Of a stretch of 64,000 nucleotides of DNA, positions 20,853 to 29,881 are shown piece after piece. The position numbers and the translations under genes were made by a program. Within the stretch, counting starts at the first letter, position 1. Every line of letters begins with the position of its first letter. The notes below the pieces were generated by a model, which ran no database searches, was not told the DNA's origin, and worked only from the letters and a program-made list of their open reading frames with translations. The DNA comes from a bacterium (GTDB lineage Bacteria > Patescibacteria > ABY1 > JACQRZ01), in the NCBI GenBank assembly GCA_030688365.1, contig JAUYIE010000003.1:53329-117328 (forward strand), given 5' to 3'.

Positions 20853-20890
20853 AAGTTAAAATAAGGGCGTCAAATGGAGCACCCGGTACG

Positions 20891-21121
20891 CTACTTGGTC
20901 AAAACTGGAACTATTAAGATCGCAAGAGCGGAACCAATAAAAACAACTGCTAACGCAATACTCAATCGAAACAATAATTTCTCTACTCCTCGTTTAGTCC
21001 GGTATACGTTGCCTTCTCCACCAAAAACACCAGACAAACCAGTGCCTCGTTGTTGAGTCAAAATGGTAACAATAAGCAAAATTGCGGATACCGCATTTGT
21101 AATCGTTAACGTATATTGCAT
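20891..21121 (-). CDS. secG: Protein translocase subunit SecG
   Basis: SecG is the small auxiliary subunit of the SecYEG channel. The 76-residue protein has two hydrophobic helices (about 8-25 and 52-72) separated by the family-typical loop QQRGTGLSGVFGGEGNVYRTKRG, whose QRG..G...FGG pattern is diagnostic. Length is normal. It begins a minus-strand unit with the solute-binding protein, and a consensus-like promoter sits just upstream. Confidence 0.93.
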   Translation of the reverse strand: MQYTLTITNAVSAILLIVTILTQQRGTGLSGVFGGEGNVYRTKRGVEKLLFRLSIALAVVFIGSALAILIVPVLTK

Positions 21122-21147
21122 ACAAGATCAGGAAAAATGATGTATAT

Positions 21148-21176
21148 ACTGTATAATATCTCAAAAAAAATGTCAA
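21148..21176 (-). promoter_or_regulatory. Sigma70-type promoter of secG
   Basis: A perfect -35 TTGACA (complement of 21171-21176) is followed after 17 bases by TACAGT (complement of 21148-21153), 26 bases before the secG ATG. The spacer contains a run of T. Confidence 0.6.
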
Positions 21177-21230
21177 ACGACTCTCTTTTTCATACCATTC
21201 TGTTATACTAACTGATGATCACTATCCTTT

Positions 21231-21971
21231 ATGCCAAATACACCCATAAACTCCTTACCCCCTACTCGCGTTTCTCCGCTTTATTTTATTATTGTTTTAT
21301 TAACGATCTCTATTGTTGCTGTGATTACTTATTTTGTAACATCTGAACAAAACACTATGCAGTCAACCACACCGGATACCTTACAATTTAGTACATTAGC
21401 AGGAGCACAAAAACAAAACGGTCTTGATTTAATTAATCCATCGGTTTTGCTTAACAATACCAACTCTCCAGCAGTGGGTGCAACTGCCTCTGAAGCAAAA
21501 GTAACAGTGGTAGAATTTTTAGATTTTCAATGTCCATACTGTCAAGTGAGCGCAAGTATGGTCAAACAGCTTATCGCTCGCTATCAAGGAAAGAAGGTGC
21601 GCTTTATATTTCGCAATCTTCCATTACAAAGTTTACACCCCTATGCGGTGACAGCGGCACATGCCTCACTATGTGCAAATGCTCAAGGAAAATTTCTTCC
21701 TATGTATGACGTGCTATATACACATCAGTCTGAAATCAATCCTGAAAATCTCTACACATTTGCTCGCGATTCCAATCTGAACATGAGTACATTTTCTAAA
21801 TGTATGGTAGCTGGATCATATCAAACTCAAATACAAAAAGATTTTTCTGATGGTGTCGCTCTTGGCGCACAAGGAACACCGACATGGTTTATTAATGGAA
21901 AAATGTTTGAGGGGGCATTATCTCTTGAGACGATGTCTGCCATTATTGACGCGACACTGGCTACACCATAA
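21231..21971 (+). CDS. DsbA-like thiol-disulfide oxidoreductase, membrane-anchored
   Basis: This 246-residue protein has one N-terminal membrane helix (about 18-36) and an extracytoplasmic thioredoxin fold of the DsbA/Thioredoxin_4 family. The active site CPYC is at 101-104 within FLDFQCPYC. The cis-proline loop GTPTWFINGK is near 213-222, and a second Cys pair (SLCANA, SKCMV) sits in the helical insert. CPYC favours oxidation or isomerisation of disulfides outside the membrane. The giant Cys-rich surface protein in this window would be an obvious substrate (inference). It converges with the L,D-transpeptidase gene with a gap of 2 bases. Confidence 0.9.
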   Translation: MPNTPINSLPPTRVSPLYFIIVLLTISIVAVITYFVTSEQNTMQSTTPDTLQFSTLAGAQKQNGLDLINPSVLLNNTNSPAVGATASEAKVTVVEFLDFQCPYCQVSASMVKQLIARYQGKKVRFIFRNLPLQSLHPYAVTAAHASLCANAQGKFLPMYDVLYTHQSEINPENLYTFARDSNLNMSTFSKCMVAGSYQTQIQKDFSDGVALGAQGTPTWFINGKMFEGALSLETMSAIIDATLATP

Positions 21972-21973
21972 CA

Positions 21974-22750
21974 CTACTGAACGTGTACTGGTGTTCCGAC
22001 CTGTGCCCATTCATATAATCGTTCCATATCCTTGTATGCAACATTGACACAGCCATGAGAAACATTTTTTATTCCAAATAGATTGTGCCAATATGCACCG
22101 TGAATAAAATACCCCCAACCATTGTATATAGTAAATTTCAAATTCCATTTCGTGTTGGGTAAATCATAGCCAGGACCGCCATAGTGTACGACCGGTTTTT
22201 TTTGTAATATTTTAAAATCTCCACGAGGGGTTGGATAGCCACGCACCCCTGTTGAAACTAAGATCGTGTCCAGCAAAGCTCCATCTTGAAAATATTGCAA
22301 TTGAAACTTTTTTATATCAACTCTGATCTGTTTTTTTACCGGTGTTTTGTCTGCGCGTATCGGTGAATATCCATCAGTTACTTCTTGTCCATCTTTGATA
22401 CCGTCTCCATCAGTATCGGGATTCATAAGATCGCTACCCAATTTGATTTCCCATGCGTCATTGAGTCCATCTTTATCTGCATCTAACCACACGAGTGGAT
22501 ATGCCTTATCGTTAATTGGTGAATAACCATTCTCTATTTCATGCCCATCAAAATATCCATCAAAATCTGTATCCGCATTCATCGGGTTTGAGTGATATAC
22601 ATGCAATTCACTCCAATCCGTCAGTCCGTCTGCATCACTGTCAACAAAAGTGTTGTTCATAACCTCTTGGCCATAGATTGACGTACCGGGCATCATCAAA
22701 AAAAAGATACCACATGCTGTAAAAAGTTTTATCACAAAAGTGAATTTCAT
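21974..22750 (-). CDS. L,D-transpeptidase (YkuD) with thrombospondin-type-3 calcium repeats
   Basis: YkuD enzymes form 3-3 peptidoglycan cross-links or attach proteins to the wall using a catalytic cysteine. This 258-residue protein starts with a signal sequence (about 1-27). Three to four calcium-binding DxDxDGxxD repeats follow at about 36-125 (DSDADGLTDWSEL, DTDFDGYFDGHEI, DADKDGLNDAWEI, DTDGDGIKDGQEV). The catalytic domain lies at ~140-258 and contains HGAYWH (217-222) and SHGCVN (231-236), with Cys234 as nucleophile. The same repeat type occurs in the membrane protein at 7712-8587. Calcium-dependent folding or anchoring is inferred. Confidence 0.93.
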   Translation of the reverse strand: MKFTFVIKLFTACGIFFLMMPGTSIYGQEVMNNTFVDSDADGLTDWSELHVYHSNPMNADTDFDGYFDGHEIENGYSPINDKAYPLVWLDADKDGLNDAWEIKLGSDLMNPDTDGDGIKDGQEVTDGYSPIRADKTPVKKQIRVDIKKFQLQYFQDGALLDTILVSTGVRGYPTPRGDFKILQKKPVVHYGGPGYDLPNTKWNLKFTIYNGWGYFIHGAYWHNLFGIKNVSHGCVNVAYKDMERLYEWAQVGTPVHVQ

Positions 22751-22881
22751 ATATACACACTATATCATAATTTCTTGACTATGGAGACTTGTCTACTTCT
22801 TTCTTGGCATGATTACTGTTACTCTTTACGTTTTTCAAAAAGAAGTGTATACTTGCATATTACTTGACTAGAATTTTTCGT

Positions 22882-25737
22882 ATGCTCAATAAAATCATCA
22901 TCAGAGGCGCGCGCGTACACAATTTACAAAATGTTGATTTAGACATTTTACACAATACTCTTGTAGTTTTTACAGGACTTTCAGGTTCTGGAAAGTCATC
23001 ACTTGCATTTGATACGATCTACGCGGAAGGACAACGTCGGTTCATGGAAAGTCTCTCTAGTTTTACAAAACAATTCATGGATCATCTTGACAAGCCCGAT
23101 GTGGACCAAATCGATGGTCTCCCCCCGACGATTGCTATTGATCAACATACATCAGTTGCGTCACCACGTTCCACCGTGGGTACGGCAACGGAAATGTATG
23201 ACTACTTACGATTACTCTTTGCACGCATCGGTACTCCACACTGCCCTGATTGTCGCAGACCGATCCTGCGATATTCAATGCAAGAAATCGTTGAACGTGT
23301 CATCGAGATCATGAAAACAAAACCAACAGAAACTTTATTCCTTGCACCGTTACCAAAACAAGACAAGATCCACCTTAATAAACTGATTGATGAACTAGAA
23401 CGACTTGGATATCAACACGTGCGCGTAGATAAACTCTCTTATTCTTTGCGCGAACTTGCTGATGCCCGAATCAACGGAGATCACACTCACAACATTGAAA
23501 TCGTCGTTGATAAGATTGAAAAAGGCGAACTAGAATACGTTGATTCTCAACGTGTCGTACGAGCCATAAAAAACGCAATGGAGCTTGGCGATGGCACGAT
23601 TACTATATTACTTTCTGATGAAAAAAAGGAACACACATTTACTCGCAACCTTACGTGTCCTGATTGTTCTATCACCATTGATGAGCTTGAACCCAGCCAC
23701 TTTTCATTTAACAGCCCACAAGGTGCCTGTTCTGCCTGCACGGGACTTGGCTATCTTTTAAAATTTGATCCTGAACTTTTGATCCCTAACAAAAAACTTA
23801 CTATAGCTCAAGGTGCTATTCAACCTCTGACAAAAATATTTGCAAATAACACACATTTGACCGAGAGCATTGCTGACGCAGGTAAGCGACATGATTTTTC
23901 TCTTGACACAGCGCTACAAGATTTTACCGACAAGCAACTGAAAATACTTTTTGACGGCGAAGGGAGTAGGAAAAAACGTAAGGAAGGTGATTTTGGGGGT
24001 ATCATCGCGTATCTTGAAGAACGGTACCGTGATACAGATTCCGAATATCTACAGAAAGAGCTGGAAGACTATATGCGTATTTTCCCTTGTGTTGACTGTG
24101 AGGGTAGACGGCTCAAACCCGAAGCACTCGCTGTTACTGTCGCCGGATATTCAATTGATCAAATCGTACGACTCTCTCTTGGACAACTGATTGATCTTTT
24201 TCGTGGACTTGATGGCGATAAAAATGAAACATCATTTGAACCACTTGATGAACAGCAGATGCCGATTGCCAAACCTATTATTAAGGAAATGCTAAAACGC
24301 GCATCGTCTTTAGGTAACGTCGGGCTAGGGTATCTGATACTTGACAGAAGTATGACGACGCTTTCCGGCGGTGAAGCGCAACGCATCAAACTGGCCAACC
24401 ATATCAGCTCTTCTTTAGTCGGTGTTGTATATGTACTTGATGAACCGTCTATCGGTCTTCATCCAAAGGATACTGAACAGCTCATTGAAACGTTACGCAC
24501 ACTGCGTGATGCCGGTAATACAGTCATTGTCGTGGAACATGATACACATATTATTAAATCCGCAGAATATGTTGTGGATGTCGGTCCTGGTGCGGGTAAG
24601 AATGGCGGGCGCATCATCGCCGCAACCACTCCTCAAGAGTTAATGAAAAACAAACACTCATTGACCGGTCAATATTTGAGTGGTGTAAAAATGATCACTG
24701 CCCCCAAGCAACATCACAAAGGAACGGGCAACTTTATACAGATACGTGGTGCGTCAGAGTTTAATTTAAAAAATATTGACGTCAGTATTCCGTTAGGCAA
24801 ACTCGTATGTGTCACCGGACTTTCTGGATCAGGGAAATCAACGTTAGTGATTGAAATACTTTCCAAAGCATTGCGAAAAAAGTTTTACCGTGCCAAAGAT
24901 GACGCAGGTGCACATCAAGAAATCCTGGGTCTTGAACATATTGATAAAATTATTGATATTGATCAATCAGCAATCGGACGCACGCCACGATCCAACCCCG
25001 CAACATATACAAATATCTTCACGCCGATCCGCGAACTCTTTACCGAGTTGCCCGAAGCACGCATCAAAGGATTCAAACCTGGGCATTTCAGTTTCAACGT
25101 CAAAGGCGGACGATGCGAGACGTGTCAAGGAGAAGGATCGGTACGTATTGATATGCGCTTTCTTTCCGATGTGTATGTAGAATGTCGCGACTGTCACGGA
25201 CAACGATACAATCGTGACGCGCTTGAAGTACACTTTGAAGGACAATCTATCGCGGATGTGCTCAAAATGACTGTAGACGAAGCAATGGAATTTTTTGCCA
25301 AGCAAACAGCAATCCACGACAAGCTCAAAACACTTTCAGAAGTCGGCTTGGGATATGTGCAACTCGGACAGCCGGCAAATACGCTTTCCGGCGGAGAAGC
25401 GCAACGCATCAAGCTCGCCTCCGAACTTTCACGACGATCCACCGGCAAGACACTCTATATTTTGGATGAGCCCACCACCGGACTTCACTTTGAAGATATC
25501 AAACGCTTGCTTCATATCCTTTCGCAACTTGTTGAAAAAGGAAACACCGTGCTCATCATTGAACACAATGTGGATGTTATAAAGACTGCTGATTGGGTGA
25601 TTGATCTCGGACCTGAAGGTGGTGAAAAAGGTGGATATATTGTCGGCGAAGGTACGCCGGAAGATATCGCAAACATCAAACATAGCTGGACCGGGAAGTA
25701 TTTGAAGGAGGCGATGAATCTAAATCCTACGAAATAA
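22882..25737 (+). CDS. uvrA: Excinuclease ABC subunit A
   Basis: UvrA is the damage-recognition ATPase of nucleotide excision repair and works as a dimer with UvrB. From the ATG at 22882 it is 951 residues; an in-frame TTG at 22864 would add six residues and is less likely. It has two ABC modules: the first Walker A GLSGSGKSS (32-40) and a second GLSGSGKST, each followed by an LSGGEAQRIKLA signature. It also has the UvrA zinc fingers CPDCRRP, CSACTGLGY and CETCQGEG/CRDCHGQ. Length is typical. Its last 18 bases overlap the remnant nucleotidyltransferase gene on the other strand. Confidence 0.97.
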   Translation: MLNKIIIRGARVHNLQNVDLDILHNTLVVFTGLSGSGKSSLAFDTIYAEGQRRFMESLSSFTKQFMDHLDKPDVDQIDGLPPTIAIDQHTSVASPRSTVGTATEMYDYLRLLFARIGTPHCPDCRRPILRYSMQEIVERVIEIMKTKPTETLFLAPLPKQDKIHLNKLIDELERLGYQHVRVDKLSYSLRELADARINGDHTHNIEIVVDKIEKGELEYVDSQRVVRAIKNAMELGDGTITILLSDEKKEHTFTRNLTCPDCSITIDELEPSHFSFNSPQGACSACTGLGYLLKFDPELLIPNKKLTIAQGAIQPLTKIFANNTHLTESIADAGKRHDFSLDTALQDFTDKQLKILFDGEGSRKKRKEGDFGGIIAYLEERYRDTDSEYLQKELEDYMRIFPCVDCEGRRLKPEALAVTVAGYSIDQIVRLSLGQLIDLFRGLDGDKNETSFEPLDEQQMPIAKPIIKEMLKRASSLGNVGLGYLILDRSMTTLSGGEAQRIKLANHISSSLVGVVYVLDEPSIGLHPKDTEQLIETLRTLRDAGNTVIVVEHDTHIIKSAEYVVDVGPGAGKNGGRIIAATTPQELMKNKHSLTGQYLSGVKMITAPKQHHKGTGNFIQIRGASEFNLKNIDVSIPLGKLVCVTGLSGSGKSTLVIEILSKALRKKFYRAKDDAGAHQEILGLEHIDKIIDIDQSAIGRTPRSNPATYTNIFTPIRELFTELPEARIKGFKPGHFSFNVKGGRCETCQGEGSVRIDMRFLSDVYVECRDCHGQRYNRDALEVHFEGQSIADVLKMTVDEAMEFFAKQTAIHDKLKTLSEVGLGYVQLGQPANTLSGGEAQRIKLASELSRRSTGKTLYILDEPTTGLHFEDIKRLLHILSQLVEKGNTVLIIEHNVDVIKTADWVIDLGPEGGEKGGYIVGEGTPEDIANIKHSWTGKYLKEAMNLNPTK

Positions 25738-25917
25738 AGTGTTTGTTGTGCCCAAAACTTCTTGCTCTGAAAAAAAATCTAAATCTTCCGAATACCGGTG
25801 ATGAAGAGAATACGCCACCAAAGCAGTACCTCCCGTAAGGTAAAAATTATTTTTTATATACTCTTGACCCGCGAGGAATTCAAGGGCACGTAGTTGTCGT
25901 TCGGAAAGTATTTGCAT
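25720..25917 (-). pseudogene. Truncated AbiEii/AbiGii-type nucleotidyltransferase
   Basis: The 65-residue frame matches the beginning of the AbiEii-type nucleotidyltransferase family: LTGGTALVAYSLHHRYSEDL followed by DFF, with the conserved GG...A and S.DLDFF signature. Complete members are roughly 200-300 residues, so most of the protein is missing. The frame ends inside the 3' end of uvrA on the opposite strand. It begins with an ATG overlapping the stop of the small upstream partner by one base (TAATG). It is probably a decayed toxin/abortive-infection gene without activity. Confidence 0.7.
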
Positions 25918-26111
25918 TACGAAGCAAGTAAAAAAGAAAGAAACGCTTTACGGCCGGGGTCAATTGCAAGAGTATCAAAATATTTTTTCAAAAGGTTTTT
26001 ATCAAGCTTCTGGTCAGACAAACCAAAACTCACCATCTGTTCCAATTTCCAGATGGCGTAGTTTTCCGTATTTTTCTTCAGTTCAGTTGTGTCGGTTGAC
26101 CAATTATACAT
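25917..26111 (-). CDS. Small partner of an AbiEii-type nucleotidyltransferase
   Basis: This 64-residue protein is rich in charged residues (STDTTELKKNTENYAIWKLE near the start, GLSDQKLDKNLLKKYFDTL in the middle). Short proteins of this kind commonly sit immediately upstream of AbiEii-type nucleotidyltransferases in Patescibacteria; I recall the pattern but cannot run a search. The TAATG overlap with the truncated partner supports a two-gene unit. It may be an antitoxin-like or adaptor protein left after the partner decayed. The function is not established. Confidence 0.6.
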   Translation of the reverse strand: MYNWSTDTTELKKNTENYAIWKLEQMVSFGLSDQKLDKNLLKKYFDTLAIDPGRKAFLSFLLAS

Positions 26112-26148
26112 AATTGAATATTAGCATATTTGCGAGCTTTTGTCCAGT

Positions 26149-26177
26149 TTGCAACCATGGCAAAACATTGCTACACT
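26149..26177 (+). promoter_or_regulatory. Candidate promoter of leuS-glyA-holA
   Basis: TTGCAA at 26149-26154 and TACACT at 26172-26177 are separated by 17 bases, each matching 4 of 6 consensus positions. The site is 27 bases before the leuS ATG. It is a moderate candidate only. Confidence 0.4.
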
Positions 26178-26204
26178 TGAAGCACGAAAATAACCTTTTG
26201 GTCT

Positions 26205-28613
26205 ATGTACCCCCACAAGAAAATTGAGAAAAAATGGCAAGAGTATTGGGCTAAAAATCAGACCTTCCGCGCCAGCGAGTCAGAGAATAAAGAAAAATGC
26301 TATATTCTAGACATGTTCCCTTATGCCTCCTCCGACGGTTTGCATGTTGGCCACCCACGAGGATACACTGCAACCGACATTTATAGCCGTTACCTTCGTA
26401 TGTGTGGATACGATGTGCTCCATCCTATAGGGTGGGACGCATTTGGCTTACCGGCTGAAAACTTTGCCATCAAAAAAGGTATTCATCCTCATGAGACGAC
26501 ACAAAACAGCATCGCAAACTTTCATAAGCAAATCCAATCATTAGGTTTTTCATACGACTGGGATCGCGAGATTGATACGTCTTCTCCACAATATTACAAA
26601 TGGACACAGTGGCTATTTTTACAACTCTATAAAAAAGGACTTGCCTACAAAGCAAAAGCACCGGTCAATTGGTGTGAACATTGCCAGACAGTGCTTGCAA
26701 ACGAACAAGTCGTCGCTAACTGTTGTGAACGTTGCAAAAATCCGGTGATCCAAAAACTTCTTGAACAGTGGTTTTTTAAAGTAACGAACTATGCTGATGA
26801 ACTCATTACTGGACTAGATGATCTTGATTGGCCGGAGTCTATCAAAACTATACAGCGCAACTGGATTGGAAAAAGTGAAGGTGCCATTATTACCTTTCCC
26901 ATCAAAGATACAGATATTCTTATCCGTGCGTTTACTACGCGTGCTGATACGCTTTTTGGTGTTAGCGCACTGGTCATTGCCCCAGAACATCCACTATTGT
27001 CTTCCTTGAATATACACAATCAAGAAGAACTGGATGACTATATTGCCAAATCAAAACACAAAAGTGATCTTCAGCGCACTTTTCTGGATAAAGAAAAAAC
27101 AGGTGTACGTCTTGATGGTGTCAATGCAATCAACCCAGCAAACAATGAGGAAATTCCTATTTTTGTCGCTGACTATGTATTGGGATCCTATGGCACTGGC
27201 GCAATCATGTCAGTCCCCGCGCATGATGCACGCGACTTTGAGTTTGCAAAAAAGTATGATTTGCCAATCAAAGACGTCATCATGCCGTCAGTAGTAGAAG
27301 ATAAAATCAGTGAGGCATACATAGGTGAAGGGGTTCTGGTCAACTCTGGAAAATTTGATGGCATGATATCGCAAGAAGCCCGCGTTGCCATTACAAAAAA
27401 AATAAAAGGTGAGACAACGACGACCTATCGCATGCGCGATTGGCTCGTATCCCGTCAGCGATACTGGGGATCACCGATCCCGATTATTAACTGTGAAAAG
27501 TGTGGCCTGGTACCAGTACCTGAAGTTGATTTGCCGGTCCTGCTTCCTACCGACGTTGATTTTCGTCCTACGGGGGAGTCGCCTCTTGTCGCCTCCAAAA
27601 CATTCCACGACGTGAAATGTCCGACATGTAACTGTCCTGCCCGACGGGAATCTGACACCATGGACACATTTGTTTGTTCCAGTTGGTACTATCTACGGTA
27701 TATTTCCCCTCATGAAAACGATATTCCGTTTGATCAATCAGCTATCCAACATTGGATGCCGGTAGATTTGTATATCGGTGGAGTTGAACATGCAGTACTG
27801 CATCTTCTCTATGCTCGCTTTATTACCAAAGCACTGCGTGACATGAAATTTTTGAAATTTGATGAGCCGTTTCTCAAGCTTCGTAATCAAGGAATGATCT
27901 TAGGCGAGGATGGGGAAAAGATGTCAAAATCACGTGGCAATGTCATCAATCCTGATACAATCAACGAAGAATATGGCGCAGACAGTCTGCGTATCTATGA
28001 AATGTTCCTCGGTCCGCTCAACGATGTCATGCCATGGAACACACGAAGTATTTCCGGTGTACGAAGATTTTTAGATAAAATTTGGACAATGTATCACACA
28101 GCGATACATGCCGATCTTCCCGAAAAACAAACCGACCCCACGCTGATAAAAATCATCAATAAAACAATCAAAAAGGTTTCATCTGATATAGAGTCTATGA
28201 GCTTTAACACCGCGATCAGTACCATGATGATCTGTGTCAACGCCATGCATAAAGTGCAGACCACCGGACATACAATTGCTCGCGATACACTGGAATCATT
28301 TGCGGTACTTCTCTCGCCGTTCGCCCCCCACATGGCGGAAGAACTCTGGGAACTGCTCGGACACGCTGATGGCATTACCTACACGACATGGCCTGTATAC
28401 GACGAAGCGCTAACCAAAGACATAACGGTTACTGTTGCAGTGCAGATCAATGGTAAATCACGCGGACAGATTTGTACACCACCTGACGCTACTCAAGATG
28501 AAGTACAAACTCTCGCCCTTGCTGATGAAGCAATCAAAAAATGGACAAACGGCAAAGAAATCAAAAAAGTAATTTTTGTCCCAGGACGCCTGATCAATTT
28601 TGTCATTATATAA
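26205..28613 (+). CDS. leuS: Leucyl-tRNA synthetase
   Basis: LeuS charges tRNA-Leu. The 802-residue class I synthetase has the HIGH-type HVGH at 47-50, a CP1 editing domain in the middle, zinc-binding cysteine pairs (CEHCQTV, CCERCKNP, and a CPTCNC segment later), and the KMSKS motif near residue 573. It ends with the anticodon-binding and C-terminal domains (VAVQINGKSRGQI). Length is at the short end of the bacterial range. It is followed by glyA after 17 bases; no Shine-Dalgarno sequence is visible. Confidence 0.97.
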   Translation: MYPHKKIEKKWQEYWAKNQTFRASESENKEKCYILDMFPYASSDGLHVGHPRGYTATDIYSRYLRMCGYDVLHPIGWDAFGLPAENFAIKKGIHPHETTQNSIANFHKQIQSLGFSYDWDREIDTSSPQYYKWTQWLFLQLYKKGLAYKAKAPVNWCEHCQTVLANEQVVANCCERCKNPVIQKLLEQWFFKVTNYADELITGLDDLDWPESIKTIQRNWIGKSEGAIITFPIKDTDILIRAFTTRADTLFGVSALVIAPEHPLLSSLNIHNQEELDDYIAKSKHKSDLQRTFLDKEKTGVRLDGVNAINPANNEEIPIFVADYVLGSYGTGAIMSVPAHDARDFEFAKKYDLPIKDVIMPSVVEDKISEAYIGEGVLVNSGKFDGMISQEARVAITKKIKGETTTTYRMRDWLVSRQRYWGSPIPIINCEKCGLVPVPEVDLPVLLPTDVDFRPTGESPLVASKTFHDVKCPTCNCPARRESDTMDTFVCSSWYYLRYISPHENDIPFDQSAIQHWMPVDLYIGGVEHAVLHLLYARFITKALRDMKFLKFDEPFLKLRNQGMILGEDGEKMSKSRGNVINPDTINEEYGADSLRIYEMFLGPLNDVMPWNTRSISGVRRFLDKIWTMYHTAIHADLPEKQTDPTLIKIINKTIKKVSSDIESMSFNTAISTMMICVNAMHKVQTTGHTIARDTLESFAVLLSPFAPHMAEELWELLGHADGITYTTWPVYDEALTKDITVTVAVQINGKSRGQICTPPDATQDEVQTLALADEAIKKWTNGKEIKKVIFVPGRLINFVII

Positions 28614-28630
28614 GTTATAATTCTATCCCT

Positions 28631-29875
28631 ATGCCCATGAGAGCACTCAAAGCCATCGACCCTACAATTGAATACCTTTTAAAAAAAGAATATCAACGCC
28701 AACAAAACACACTGTCATTGATTCCTTCGGAAAACATCGCAAGCAATGCGGTGATTGAAGCACTCGGATCAGTCGCAACCAACAAGTATTCAGAAGGATA
28801 TTCCGGCAAGCGATATTATGGTGGCAATGAAATCATTGACCGAATTGAAACTCTGGCGATAGAACGCGCAAAAAAAATGTTTGGCACCGAACATGCCAAT
28901 GTACAAGCATACTCCGGATCCCCTGCCAATCAAGCAGTCTATATGGCGCTCCTGCAACCGGGTGATACTGTTGTAGGTATGGCACTTCCCGCAGGCGGAC
29001 ACCTGACACACGGATGGAAGGTAAGTTTTTCTGGAAAAAGCTATCGAGCGGTGCAATACGGCGTTGATAAAAACGGATATTTGGATTACGACGAGATTGC
29101 TGATCTTGTACTCAAAGAAAAACCACAGCTAGTTATCTGTGGCGCGACCGCATATTCGCGTATCATTGATTTTAAAAAATTTAGACAGATCGCAGATTCG
29201 GTCGGAGCATATTTACTTGCTGACATCTCACACATTTCCGGTCTTGTCGTTGGCGGGGTACACCCCAGCCCTGCACCCTATGCTGATGTCATCATGACAA
29301 CAACACACAAAAGTCTCCGTGGACCGCGTGGTGCTCTTGTGATGGCTCGCTCTGCAGAAGTCGGCGTTAAAATAGACAAAGCAGTATTCCCTGGTTTGCA
29401 AGGAGGGCCACACAATCATCAAACTGCCGCAATAGCCGTATGTCTCAAAGAAGCAAACACGACTGAATTTAAATCATACGCAAAAAAAATAATTGAAAAT
29501 GCCAAGGTTCTCGCATCTGAACTTGAAAATTGTGATTTTTCTATTGTCACCGGTGGTACTGAAAATCATTTGTTCCTTATTGATCTTACGAACAAAGGAG
29601 TAACAGGGCAAGAGGCGGAAGATGCACTAAGCACTGTTGGTATTATTGTAAATAAAAATATGGTTCCTGGGGATCCTCGTTCGCCGTTTGACCCTTCTGG
29701 CCTTCGCGTCGGTACGCCTTCAGTAACCACACGTGGATTGACGATCAAAGATATGAAGACACTTGCATCTATCATCAACGACGTTACGGTACAAAAACCT
29801 GATCGTTCAGTCCTGAAAAAAGCAAAAGATACCGTCAACGAACTCTGCAAACGATACCCCGCATATCCTCGATAA
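28631..29875 (+). CDS. glyA: Serine hydroxymethyltransferase
   Basis: GlyA converts serine and tetrahydrofolate to glycine and methylene-tetrahydrofolate, a PLP enzyme of one-carbon metabolism. From the ATG at 28631 it is 414 residues. The frame is open further upstream to 28541 inside leuS, but that part is not family-like. It shows SLIPSENIAS (29-38), the PLP-binding lysine in TTTHKSLRGPRG (Lys227) and the C-terminal GLRVGTPSVTTRG motif. It sits between leuS and holA with gaps of 17 and 6 bases. Confidence 0.96.
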   Translation: MPMRALKAIDPTIEYLLKKEYQRQQNTLSLIPSENIASNAVIEALGSVATNKYSEGYSGKRYYGGNEIIDRIETLAIERAKKMFGTEHANVQAYSGSPANQAVYMALLQPGDTVVGMALPAGGHLTHGWKVSFSGKSYRAVQYGVDKNGYLDYDEIADLVLKEKPQLVICGATAYSRIIDFKKFRQIADSVGAYLLADISHISGLVVGGVHPSPAPYADVIMTTTHKSLRGPRGALVMARSAEVGVKIDKAVFPGLQGGPHNHQTAAIAVCLKEANTTEFKSYAKKIIENAKVLASELENCDFSIVTGGTENHLFLIDLTNKGVTGQEAEDALSTVGIIVNKNMVPGDPRSPFDPSGLRVGTPSVTTRGLTIKDMKTLASIINDVTVQKPDRSVLKKAKDTVNELCKRYPAYPR

Positions 29876-29881
29876 ACATTT

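Noticed and set aside
28541..28630. Longer glyA start at 28541 overlapping leuS
   Set aside because: The extra 30 codons lie in the leuS end and are not like the family; the ATG at 28631 gives a normal N-terminus.
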